NCBI GenBank assembly: GCA_964530825.1
Contig: CAZHCA010000020.1
Span: 19,064 to 83,063 of the forward strand
Source of the DNA: CAZHCA01 sp964530825
GTDB taxonomy: Bacteria; Bacteroidota; Bacteroidia; Chitinophagales; Saprospiraceae
Direction: 5' to 3'
DNA: 64,000 bases
Made by a program: the position numbers and the translations under genes. Under the pieces are notes generated by a model. The model made no database searches. It was not told the DNA's origin and saw only the letters and a program-made list of their open reading frames with translations. Positions within the stretch are counted from its first letter, which is position 1, and each line of letters starts with the position of its first letter. Below, one piece after another: positions 1 through 7,732 of this stretch.

Positions 1-1861
1 TAACCGGTACTAAGCTCCCGTCTGTTTTTGGCAGTTCAAATTCTTCCGTATGCTTCTTTAAAATGGTACTATCATTCAGACTCATTAAAAATGCCTGGAT
101 ACTCGCCTGTTCCTTTTCCGATAGGGGAATTATCCCCGGCGGATAATCGGCCCGGTTGTCAGCTTTTTCGTTTGGGGTAAAAAGAAAGTGCAGCGTACTA
201 TCTAAATGGTTGAAGATGCCATTGTGCATATAGGGGGCGGTAAAGCTCAGATTACGCAAACTGGGCGTCTTGAAAAAGTAGTGGTACGCAGCTCCCATCT
301 CTTTACCCATTCCGTAGTCGGCATCTTCTGTTTCATTGTCCCATATTAATCCGCGGTGCACGCCGTGGGAGTGGAATTCCTGCATTTTATAGTCCGGTGG
401 CGTCATTCCCGAAAATAGAGGTGGGAAATGACATCCTCCGCATTGTGCTTTGCCCATAAACAAATTGTATCCACGTATGGCCTCGGGGGCCAGTTCTGCG
501 CGTTCACCGCGCATGTGGCGGTCGAAGGGCGCATTGAAACTCACCAGCGCATTTGTGTAAGCTGTTATGGCCTGTAAAACACGAACCGAGTCTACAACTC
601 CCCGGGTGGGAAAGGCCCGCCGAAATAATTGCCGGTATTCTTCAGAGGTTTTCAGCCGGGCAACGATGGTCTCCATATCAGCCCGAAACTCCTGCGGATG
701 ATGAATGACCGACAAAATTTGTCCCGACATTTCCGGGTGGCGATTATCGTGGCCAAAATACTGGTTAAAAACGGTGTTGATCAGGGAGGGCCCATTGCGC
801 TCCAACTCTTCTGACATATCGAATCCCTGGCTCGTTTGCCGACCATCGGAGAAGGCCTTCTGCGGCTTGTGACAGGAAGCGCAGGTTCGCATGTTGTTCT
901 TCGACAGTAACGGGTCGAAAAAGAGCATCCGACCTAACCTTACGAGCGCTTCCCGGTTCGTGGTCGGATCAGTCGGGTGAAAAGCATCGGGCTCCAACCA
1001 GTCATCCGAAAACGGTGAAGCACCTTCCCATTTATACTGCTGCGCCCATTCCGGCACGTAGTTGTCCTCCCGCACCTCGCGGATAATGGTGGTGAGGCGC
1101 TGCCACAGGTCGCGCAGGTGCTTATCCATGAATTCAGCTCGATCTAGCTCCGAGAATTTAGTGCGCTGCAGGTACTTTTGTGCTTTTTGTAGCTGCTTCC
1201 CGATGCCATGGAGCTCTTTGCGATACATTGTAGTTTCGGAAAGTCGGTAGGCCAAGGCCGCCTGTCCGGCCAAACTAGCCTGATACTCCAACAAAACCTG
1301 ATTCGTATCAATGCGCTCGTATCCGGTGGCGCTGCGAAAATATTGCCGGTATTGATCAAGCTGCATGGCGTAGAGGTAGTCGACCAGGCTTACTTCCATC
1401 TGCTCGGCAGCACTGCGGAATAAAAAAATAAGGCTATCCACTCTAGATAAAGCAGGTGCGAAGGTGGTATCTGCGTCGGGGTTAAAACCATTGAGCAGAA
1501 TGTACTCCATGCGTTGCATACTACCAGCCTCCGGGTAAAGACGCTGAGCCGTAGCATCACGCCAAACCCAAAACTTCGAATTATTAATGCCCGACATAGC
1601 TTCGGGCTCCAGCAGCATAGGCGTTAAAAATTCTAGTGATTTGTACCGGAGCCTAAATTCGTTGTAAGCTTGGTACTGTTTGCCGTTATCGGCTAGTTCT
1701 ACCTTGAAAATGGCCCAAGCCTCCGATAAATCCTTAATCTCCTCTTGCAGGAAAACCTGGATGCGTCGGTCTGCGTCATGCTGCCCATACTCTCCTGGCG
1801 CCATCCAGACTACAAACAACAGCCCCGCACTTACCCAAGCCGATATTAATGATTTTTTCAT
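1..1861 (-). CDS. Di-heme cytochrome c peroxidase (MauG family), 3' end beyond window
   Basis: This frame is open from an ATG at 1861 to the left edge, about 620 codons, so the C-terminus is missing. Residues 1-26 look like a Sec signal peptide. Two c-type haem motifs are visible, CASCH at residues 327-331 and CGGCH at 474-478, spaced as in bacterial di-haem peroxidases. These periplasmic enzymes reduce peroxide with electrons from cytochrome c, while MauG relatives oxidise other substrates. About 270 residues precede the peroxidase part; this mostly helical, charged segment is unassigned. The family call is firm; the substrate is unknown. Confidence 0.9.
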   Translation of the reverse strand, partial: MKKSLISAWVSAGLLFVVWMAPGEYGQHDADRRIQVFLQEEIKDLSEAWAIFKVELADNGKQYQAYNEFRLRYKSLEFLTPMLLEPEAMSGINNSKFWVWRDATAQRLYPEAGSMQRMEYILLNGFNPDADTTFAPALSRVDSLIFLFRSAAEQMEVSLVDYLYAMQLDQYRQYFRSATGYERIDTNQVLLEYQASLAGQAALAYRLSETTMYRKELHGIGKQLQKAQKYLQRTKFSELDRAEFMDKHLRDLWQRLTTIIREVREDNYVPEWAQQYKWEGASPFSDDWLEPDAFHPTDPTTNREALVRLGRMLFFDPLLSKNNMRTCASCHKPQKAFSDGRQTSQGFDMSEELERNGPSLINTVFNQYFGHDNRHPEMSGQILSVIHHPQEFRADMETIVARLKTSEEYRQLFRRAFPTRGVVDSVRVLQAITAYTNALVSFNAPFDRHMRGERAELAPEAIRGYNLFMGKAQCGGCHFPPLFSGMTPPDYKMQEFHSHGVHRGLIWDNETEDADYGMGKEMGAAYHYFFKTPSLRNLSFTAPYMHNGIFNHLDSTLHFLFTPNEKADNRADYPPGIIPLSEKEQASIQAFLMSLNDSTILKKHTEEFELPKTDGSLVPV

Positions 1862-2107
1862 TGTACTAGGAGTTTATGGGTTCTTACCCCCTAGTACGGC
1901 CAATGAACAAGGAAGGTTTCAAAATTCAGAAAGAAATGAAATGAAATTCGAACGATTGTCTACTACACTATTAAACAATGTTTTATGAATTTTTATTTTT
2001 ATAAAAATAATCAAAAACCGTTAAACAACTTTGAAATCCGGCGATTAAACTCCCTATCAATGATACAATATTTAAATCATAAATGCGCTTTTTTCAAGAC
2101 CTTAGCC
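1862..2107. other. AT-rich intergenic region upstream of the peroxidase gene
   Basis: This AT-rich spacer lies between the peroxidase start and the terminator of the S9 peptidase gene. It should hold the leftward promoter of the peroxidase. I found only a degenerate GAATTTTG on the minus strand and no convincing gene. Confidence 0.4.
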
Positions 2108-2145
2108 AAAAAAACAAGCCAGCAGATTTCAACTGGCTTGTTTTT
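2104..2145 (-). terminator. Intrinsic terminator after S9 peptidase gene
   Basis: A perfect 12-bp stem (2111-2122 with 2133-2144) closes a 10-base loop, followed on the minus strand by a T-run. It lies about 30 bp past the stop codon at 2177 and ends that transcript. A T-run on the plus side could also let it act in the other direction. Confidence 0.85.
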
Positions 2146-2176
2146 GCTTCATGACCAGACTTTTATACTATCGTAA

Positions 2177-4084
2177 CTACCCCTCCAGTTCGGGCTTATT
2201 ACGCAAATGCTGCTCCAAAAATTCCAGAATTTTCCCGTAGGCCTCGATTTGATTGGCTTTCTTCACAAATCCGTGCCCTTCGTCTTCGAAAAGCACGTAT
2301 TCAACCGGAACGTCGTTTTCCCGAACAGCTTCAACAATTTCGTCAGACTCTATCTGCAACACTCTCGGATCCTGTGCCCCTTGTAAGACCATCACCGGCT
2401 TGGTTATTTTATCGGCGTGGAAGAGCGGTGAGATTTCATAAAGCCGGGTGCTGTCCTGGGTACTCGGATCCCCCATCTCCTCGTACAAGGCATCTTTAAA
2501 GGATTCCCACCAGGGCGGTATACTTCGCAGGGTACGTAGCCAGTTGGTTACTCCGAAAAGATTAACGCCTACGTCGAAAGCTTGAGGTTCGCGGGTCAGT
2601 GCAGCCATGACCATAAACCCGCCATACGAACCGCCGATAATGCCGATCTTAGTCGAATCAATGTAATCCCGCTGCGCCAGCCACTTTTTCCCGTATATGC
2701 AATCCTGTAAATCCTCCTCTCCGTGCCGTTGATCGTCCATGCGATAAAAGGACTTTCCATACCCGCTGCTACCCCGGTTATTGACGGCAAGGATGGCATA
2801 ACCATGGTTGACGAGGTATTGGATCGTAGGACTATATTGCTGCCGGGTTTGCCCACCAGGGCCGCCGTGTACCCAAACCAACGCCGGTGCCGGCTGTTCT
2901 TCCTTAGCTTGCTTGGGCTTGTAATAAATTGCCGGAATGGCTAATCCGTCAAAAGAAGGAAAACGCACTACCTCAGCGGCCACTAAATCATCGGGGTCAA
3001 TCTCGGGATTGAGGTTATCCGTCAACTGAGTAAGTTCTTCCGTTGATAGATCGTAGTAGTACAAATTGGTCGGAGTAGAGGAACTGGAGACGTAAAAAAT
3101 AGCTTTATCCTCGGCATCATTAAAGTTGATTTCGGCAACATTTCCCCGTTCAAATTCCGGAAAGTCAGCCGGTACACCGGCTTCTACATCCTGTACGAAT
3201 ACCTGGGTTTTTCCGTCGGCATTGATGCTGGCGACCCGGTATTTGCCGCGATGGGAAAAATAATAAGCCCATACATCCCAGTCCTTTTCCCACACTTTCG
3301 CTCGTTCGCCACTTTCCAGGTTATAACGGACTACGTAGCTGAACTCAGCCCCGGCATCGGTACGATAGTAAAGCGACTGGCCATCGGGAGCGAAATCGGC
3401 TACACTGTGGCTGGCCTGCTCCTGATTAATCTGCTGCATGGTTTCCTGCTCGAGATCATAGATAAATAAGTCCGAGTCGTTGGTGTTCACCGGTTTACTC
3501 AAGGCTAGGTAGCGCCCATCGGGCGAAATGCCATTGAACTCGTAAGCGCCGTCGTTGGCGTAAATCATTTTAGGTGTCAGGCTAGCAACGTCCATCGCGT
3601 ACACATCCATAAGGCGGGGATCGCGCTCGCTGTAACCGTAATAAAAGTGGCTGCGATCATCGGCCCAGCCGTAGAAGATGGCCCGGGCCTCCGCAGCGGG
3701 TGTCAGGTCGATATCCTGCCCCTGCTCATCCCGCAAGTACAAATGATAGATTTCGTTACCATTATCGTCCATGCGGTAAAGGAAGCGATCGTCCTCGGGG
3801 AAAAAGCTCACGGCAAATACAGAGGAGCTATCCGATTGCGTAAGCGCTGTTCGCTCCCCGCTCGCTAGATCAATGCTGTAAACGTTGTAGATGCCGCTTT
3901 CATTGGAGTGGACCAATAGCCGGCTGTCATCGTGAGAAAAGAACCCGCCACCTACCGATGTATTGTTCATAAATTCCTCGATGGTGTAAGTTTCTACAGT
4001 TTGATCGACGGTGGTTGCTGAATGTTCTTGACAAGCTTGCCAAATCGGCAATGCCAGCAACAACCAATACCAGTTGGGTTTCAT
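2177..4084 (-). CDS. S9 family peptidase (prolyl oligopeptidase/acylaminoacyl-peptidase type)
   Basis: The 635-residue protein has the S9 layout of an N-terminal beta-propeller (about residues 35-370, repeated Asp/Tyr-rich blades) and a C-terminal alpha/beta hydrolase. The catalytic triad is visible as Ser486 in GGSYGG, Asp572 in GAQDPR and His604 in DEGHGF. The N-terminus is a short hydrophobic signal ending in a Cys near residue 18 (WQAC), a weak lipobox, so the enzyme is probably exported and may be lipidated. Such enzymes cut short peptides after proline or remove N-terminal acyl residues. The gene is monocistronic, with a terminator downstream. Confidence 0.93.
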   Translation of the reverse strand: MKPNWYWLLLALPIWQACQEHSATTVDQTVETYTIEEFMNNTSVGGGFFSHDDSRLLVHSNESGIYNVYSIDLASGERTALTQSDSSSVFAVSFFPEDDRFLYRMDDNGNEIYHLYLRDEQGQDIDLTPAAEARAIFYGWADDRSHFYYGYSERDPRLMDVYAMDVASLTPKMIYANDGAYEFNGISPDGRYLALSKPVNTNDSDLFIYDLEQETMQQINQEQASHSVADFAPDGQSLYYRTDAGAEFSYVVRYNLESGERAKVWEKDWDVWAYYFSHRGKYRVASINADGKTQVFVQDVEAGVPADFPEFERGNVAEINFNDAEDKAIFYVSSSSTPTNLYYYDLSTEELTQLTDNLNPEIDPDDLVAAEVVRFPSFDGLAIPAIYYKPKQAKEEQPAPALVWVHGGPGGQTRQQYSPTIQYLVNHGYAILAVNNRGSSGYGKSFYRMDDQRHGEEDLQDCIYGKKWLAQRDYIDSTKIGIIGGSYGGFMVMAALTREPQAFDVGVNLFGVTNWLRTLRSIPPWWESFKDALYEEMGDPSTQDSTRLYEISPLFHADKITKPVMVLQGAQDPRVLQIESDEIVEAVRENDVPVEYVLFEDEGHGFVKKANQIEAYGKILEFLEQHLRNKPELEG

Positions 4085-4265
4085 GGCGGCTAATTTAAAT
4101 GTGAAAAAAATCGCTTGCAGGAAGATAAGAAAAAGAATATACCCTGATGGTATGGGTATAAGCCAGATTTTTTAAAGTCCTGACTACCAGAACAGGAGCA
4201 GCGCTGTAAGAGCTGGCAGCTTGCGGCGTGGCTTTACCTGGCGTACACCCTTTCGGCCGAGGAGT

Positions 4266-4303
4266 GATGAAAAAACGCCCGGACCGAAGGCCCGGACGTT
4301 TTG
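4266..4303 (-). terminator. Intrinsic terminator after the outer-membrane protein gene
   Basis: A GC-rich hairpin with a TTCG-type loop is followed on the minus strand by six T residues. It lies 26 bp beyond the stop at 4329 and ends that leftward gene. Confidence 0.85.
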
Positions 4304-4328
4304 GTTACTGCCCTTCATAATTCCAGCT

Positions 4329-5357
4329 TTAGAAGGCGTATTGTATACCGGTTGTAAGCAGGTAATCGGTCTCTAGTTGCGGCCCGTTGATATTCCGGTA
4401 GAGCGGTAATTCCAATTCAAGCCCCAGTCGCAAATCCTTCAGGGCGCCGCCGGGAACGAAGAAATTAATTCCCCCACCGGCATAAAGCTGGGTGCCGCCA
4501 AAGTTCTCCGGGAAAACAGTAGGTACCATATTCATTGCCACGGCTCCTGCATAGGCGGGGTCGGCGCCCTCAATTTCCCCTTGCAGCCGGCCGTGCAAGC
4601 GCACTGAAGCACTGAAATAATCCGACAGCCGGTAAGCTACCCAGGCATTAGCGTCCAGTATGTGTCCGAACCGGTAATTCCGCTCATTTTCTGCCAGGCG
4701 AATCGTTCCCATCAGTTGAGCCCCAAATGAAGTTTTTACCCGCTGGGCCAAATAGGTAATCCCAGGCATCAAATCCCAGGTACCGGAACCTATCTGCATT
4801 GGATATGGCAGCTGGGCCTCGTTGGGAGCCGAAGCAGGCGTAACATCCGTTTGATCAATACTGCCCGTGGGAATGCTTATCCCCAGGTTGGCATGCAGGC
4901 GCTTATTGCCAGCATCGAAAAATTTATACAGGGCCGAAAAGCGGGTGTCTCCAAAACCATTCGAACGGGTAGTAAAACTCCCGCCCATCCGTGTTCGGTG
5001 GTCCATATCAAGTTGAATAAAATTCCCCATAGCCATCAACGTAAGTTGGTCACTCAGGGCATACATGACCCCAACCATATGCATATCCATCGGCATGTTG
5101 AGAGGTGTAACCATGAAATCGGCCAAAACATCTTCGTTATTCAATGCATCGGTACCCTCGCGCATACCTTCCATTTCCATGCGCATGTAGCGATACGAAA
5201 CCATCCACTCTCCCCGACTATGGGTATGGTCGCCCATCAACCCGATAGGAGCGTGCCCATCCGGACGGCCAGAAGTCCAATCAATAACGGGCTGGGCAGA
5301 AGTCATATAGCCCGTTAAAATCATAATCAACGATAAGCAATACTTATTTAAATGCAT
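4329..5357 (-). CDS. Met/His-rich outer-membrane beta-barrel protein (transporter-like)
   Basis: The 342-residue protein starts at the ATG at 5357, giving a clean signal peptide ending TSAQ; an in-frame TTG 21 bp upstream is less likely. The mature part has alternating amphipathic strands and ends in Phe (IQYAF), as outer-membrane barrels do. It resembles the MetA-pathway/'transporter' barrel group. The first 100 residues are unusually rich in Met and His (GDHTH, YMRMEMEGM, MPMDMHM), which suggests Cu(I)/Cu(II) contact; that is inference. Its neighbours are a small Cys-motif protein and an AraC-type regulator. No transport substrate is established. Confidence 0.75.
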   Translation of the reverse strand: MHLNKYCLSLIMILTGYMTSAQPVIDWTSGRPDGHAPIGLMGDHTHSRGEWMVSYRYMRMEMEGMREGTDALNNEDVLADFMVTPLNMPMDMHMVGVMYALSDQLTLMAMGNFIQLDMDHRTRMGGSFTTRSNGFGDTRFSALYKFFDAGNKRLHANLGISIPTGSIDQTDVTPASAPNEAQLPYPMQIGSGTWDLMPGITYLAQRVKTSFGAQLMGTIRLAENERNYRFGHILDANAWVAYRLSDYFSASVRLHGRLQGEIEGADPAYAGAVAMNMVPTVFPENFGGTQLYAGGGINFFVPGGALKDLRLGLELELPLYRNINGPQLETDYLLTTGIQYAF

Positions 5358-5506
5358 TTTGTTTGAGTTAAAAAACAACAGCTCAGTTGGCAGTCCTACG
5401 TACCGTCAGCCAAACAGCTAAAGCAAATCACCTACGATTGCAGTCCTCGTAAGGAGAGCTATTGTTTCAGATGAAAATTGTGGAAAAGAAAGAGACAGGG
5501 AAAGTC

Positions 5507-5887
5507 CTAGCCAAGCCGGGGCGGACGTAACAACTGTTGCAACCCATCCTGCGCGTACAATAGAAGCATGTACACGTTTAATACGCCCTTATAGTATTTT
5601 TCAAGCATAGGCGGATAACCGTGGACGGGCAAAAGAGCAGGAGAAGTTAGAACAACAATCGTCCATTCGCCATCTAAGCCATTCACGGTACGGGATTGTT
5701 CCTTTACTACTTCAAGAAAATAACATCGACCGCTGCAAAGCAATTCAGGACGCGAAACATTAACACAATGCATCTCCACAACTCGCTTTTGGAATAGCTT
5801 GAACAAGCCGTAAGACACGCTTACCTGACAAGCTTGCGCAACCGCAAGCGTGCATAAGAAACCAATTATAAGTTGCTTCGAAATCAT
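5507..5887 (-). CDS. Small secreted or membrane-anchored Cys-motif protein, unknown function
   Basis: The 126-residue protein has an N-terminal hydrophobic segment (residues 5-20) and then the motif CVNVSRPELLCSGRCYF. Similar small Bacteroidota proteins carry a Cys-Asn...Pro-Glu-Leu-x-Cys-x-Gly-x-Cys-Tyr signature; I recall this family from metal-related loci but cannot verify it here. It is divergent from the AraC-type gene at 6072 and lies behind the Met/His-rich barrel gene on the same strand. The C-terminal half is not conserved in any way I recognise. The start at 5887 is an ATG. Confidence 0.6.
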   Translation of the reverse strand: MISKQLIIGFLCTLAVAQACQVSVSYGLFKLFQKRVVEMHCVNVSRPELLCSGRCYFLEVVKEQSRTVNGLDGEWTIVVLTSPALLPVHGYPPMLEKYYKGVLNVYMLLLYAQDGLQQLLRPPRLG

Positions 5888-6011
5888 TTCTTCATTCTTG
5901 GAGTAAAGATAGCGGTATTTCTTTGCTCGACAACACGTTGAAGATCAGTTTTGCCACGAATTCCACCCCTTCATGGGGTACCGAATCAGTGTACGCCTTT
6001 TCAAGTTTATG

Positions 6012-6019
6012 TAATTTTG
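6012..6019 (+). promoter_or_regulatory. TAnnTTTG -7 element upstream of the AraC-type gene
   Basis: The octamer TAATTTTG matches the Bacteroidota sigma-A -7 consensus exactly and lies 52 bp before the ATG at 6072. A clear -33 TTTG is not seen at the usual 19-21 bp, so support is partial. Confidence 0.45.
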
Positions 6020-6071
6020 AATCGAATTGTTAGAAATAAAGCCTCGAAGCTAGAACCAAACCCAAACTCCC

Positions 6072-6419
6072 ATGCACATCAACTGTCTACCCGCCGGGCA
6101 GCCTTCCTCAGATTGGCTGCAACAAATTGATCAGCTTATTCAGCAACAACTACACAATCCGCAACTAAACATCCAACAACTTGCACTACAGCTACATTTG
6201 AGTGAGCGCCAGCTTTATCGGAAGGTTAGAAAAGAGACCGGTAAAACACCGGGGGAATACCTGCGCGAGCAGCGTTTGTTAAAAAGCTGGGAACTCCTCC
6301 ATCAAGGAAAAAAGGAGACCGTAGCGGAGATTGCCTACGCCGTCGGTTTCGAAACCCCCAGTTACTTTACCAAGGTTTTTAAGAAAAAATATGGATTTCG
6401 CCCGTCAAGCCGTCTCTAA
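6072..6419 (+). CDS. AraC-family DNA-binding protein consisting only of the HTH domain
   Basis: The 115-residue protein consists almost wholly of the double helix-turn-helix of the AraC/XylS family (residues 15-113). It includes LSERQLYRKVRKETGKTPGEYL and the C-terminal signature VAEIAYAVGFETPSYFTKVFKKKYGFRPS. The N-terminal sensor domain of typical 250-300 residue members is absent, so any signal input must come from elsewhere. Candidate operators are the 21-bp-spaced direct repeats at 6455-6487, just downstream. It is divergent from the small Cys-motif gene. Confidence 0.9.
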   Translation: MHINCLPAGQPSSDWLQQIDQLIQQQLHNPQLNIQQLALQLHLSERQLYRKVRKETGKTPGEYLREQRLLKSWELLHQGKKETVAEIAYAVGFETPSYFTKVFKKKYGFRPSSRL

Positions 6420-6454
6420 ACTATGAACACACTTGATTAAAGATAAAAGCAAAC

Positions 6455-6487
6455 GGCAGGATTGTCCACCTATATGGCAGGATAGTC
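6455..6487 (+). promoter_or_regulatory. Direct repeat GGCAGGATwGTC x2 with 21-bp period
   Basis: Two 12-base copies (6455-6466 and 6476-6487) differ at one position and are spaced exactly 21 bp start to start. This is two helical turns, the spacing of classic AraC half-sites. They lie between the AraC-type gene and glpX, about 190 bp before the glpX start, and could control glpX or a transcript between the two genes. Confidence 0.5.
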
Positions 6488-6676
6488 AGGTTGCGAAGTC
6501 CTTTTTTTGTATTTGGGAACACTAACTAGGGAAACCTAGCTATTTATGGATGAGAGGCGCCTAACGTCTGGTATTTATACTTAAGGGGAACGGAAAACTG
6601 GACGAGAGTAGGGCCTCTTTCTTTTTTTCTTTTCGTATTATTCCGATTTTCCTTTCTGGAATAATTTCTATCCTAC

Positions 6677-7660
6677 ATGTCAACACTACAACCCGATCGG
6701 AACCTGGCTATGGAGTTGGTCCGTGTAACGGAGGCCGCTGCCATCTCAGCGGGTCGATTTATGGGTCGCGGCGATAAGATAGCCGGCGACCGCGCCGCCG
6801 TCGATGCCATGCGTGCTTTTTTGCGTACCGTCGAGATGGACGGCACCATCATCATCGGCGAAGGGGAAAAAGACGAGGCGCCGATGCTGTTCAATGGCGA
6901 AAAGATTGGAAGCGGGCAGGGCGCCGCCGTCGACGTGGCCGTCGACCCAGTGGAGGGCACGTCGCTTCTGGCGCTCGGCCGACCGAATGCAATTGCCGTA
7001 ATTGCCGTTGCTGAGCAAGGGAGCATGTGGAATCCAGGACCTTCTTTGTACATGGAAAAAATCGTCGTCGAACCAAAAGCACGGCAGGTTATTGACCTGC
7101 GCATGCCGGCGGGGCGAAACCTGGCCCGCATTGCCGAGGCCCTCGACCGTGATGTGCACGATCTGACAGTTTTTGTACTTGATAAACCCCGCCATGCCGA
7201 ACTCATCGACCAAATCCGCCAAACGGGCGCCCGCGTAGCACTGCACTCCGACGGTGATGTCATGGGTGCGTTGTTAGCTGCCATACCAGGCACAGGCATT
7301 GATGTGCTCATGGGAACGGGCGGCACCCCAGAGGGCGTCATTACCGCCTGTGCAATCAAAGCCCTACAGGGAGGCATGCAAGGCCGGCGCGACCCACAAT
7401 CGGAGGCCGAAAGAAAAGCAATTATGCAGCAGGAAGGGATTCAACTCGACGCTCTGCTCACCCTGGATGACCTGGTTGCTTCGGACAACACGTTTTTTTC
7501 AGCAACCGGCATTACCGAGGGGACCCTGCTCAATGGTGTTCGCTTCGATCGAGATGGCGGAGCAACGACCGAAAGTATTGTGATCCGCTCCAAGACAGGA
7601 TCCATCCGGTATGTCAAAGGTATTCATAGGTTGGAACGAAAAAATATCTTCCTGAAATAA
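6677..7660 (+). CDS. glpX: Fructose-1,6-bisphosphatase class II
   Basis: The 327-residue protein matches the GlpX family throughout. Metal and substrate residues are visible as Asp33, the GEGEKDEAPML block (61-71), DPVEG (90-94) and Glu219 in GGTPEG. The enzyme hydrolyses fructose 1,6-bisphosphate to fructose 6-phosphate in gluconeogenesis. The first half is visibly richer in G+C than its neighbours and leaves long open frames on the opposite strand. No partner gene sits beside it; the AraC-type gene upstream may control it. Confidence 0.95.
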   Translation: MSTLQPDRNLAMELVRVTEAAAISAGRFMGRGDKIAGDRAAVDAMRAFLRTVEMDGTIIIGEGEKDEAPMLFNGEKIGSGQGAAVDVAVDPVEGTSLLALGRPNAIAVIAVAEQGSMWNPGPSLYMEKIVVEPKARQVIDLRMPAGRNLARIAEALDRDVHDLTVFVLDKPRHAELIDQIRQTGARVALHSDGDVMGALLAAIPGTGIDVLMGTGGTPEGVITACAIKALQGGMQGRRDPQSEAERKAIMQQEGIQLDALLTLDDLVASDNTFFSATGITEGTLLNGVRFDRDGGATTESIVIRSKTGSIRYVKGIHRLERKNIFLK

Positions 7661-7732
7661 ATGAGGCGCGACCACCTCCAGGTAGCCGCACCTCAGCAAA
7701 CAGTGAAAAAAATCGACGTATTTGGGAACAGA

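Noticed and set aside
1680..1988. Plus-strand frame overlapping the start of the peroxidase gene
   Set aside because: It is antisense to the peroxidase N-terminus, whose frame, signal peptide and haem motifs are convincing.
6673..7377. Long antisense open frames across glpX
   Set aside because: They have no signal, domain or sensible composition, and arise from the GC-rich codons of glpX, whose family match is clear.
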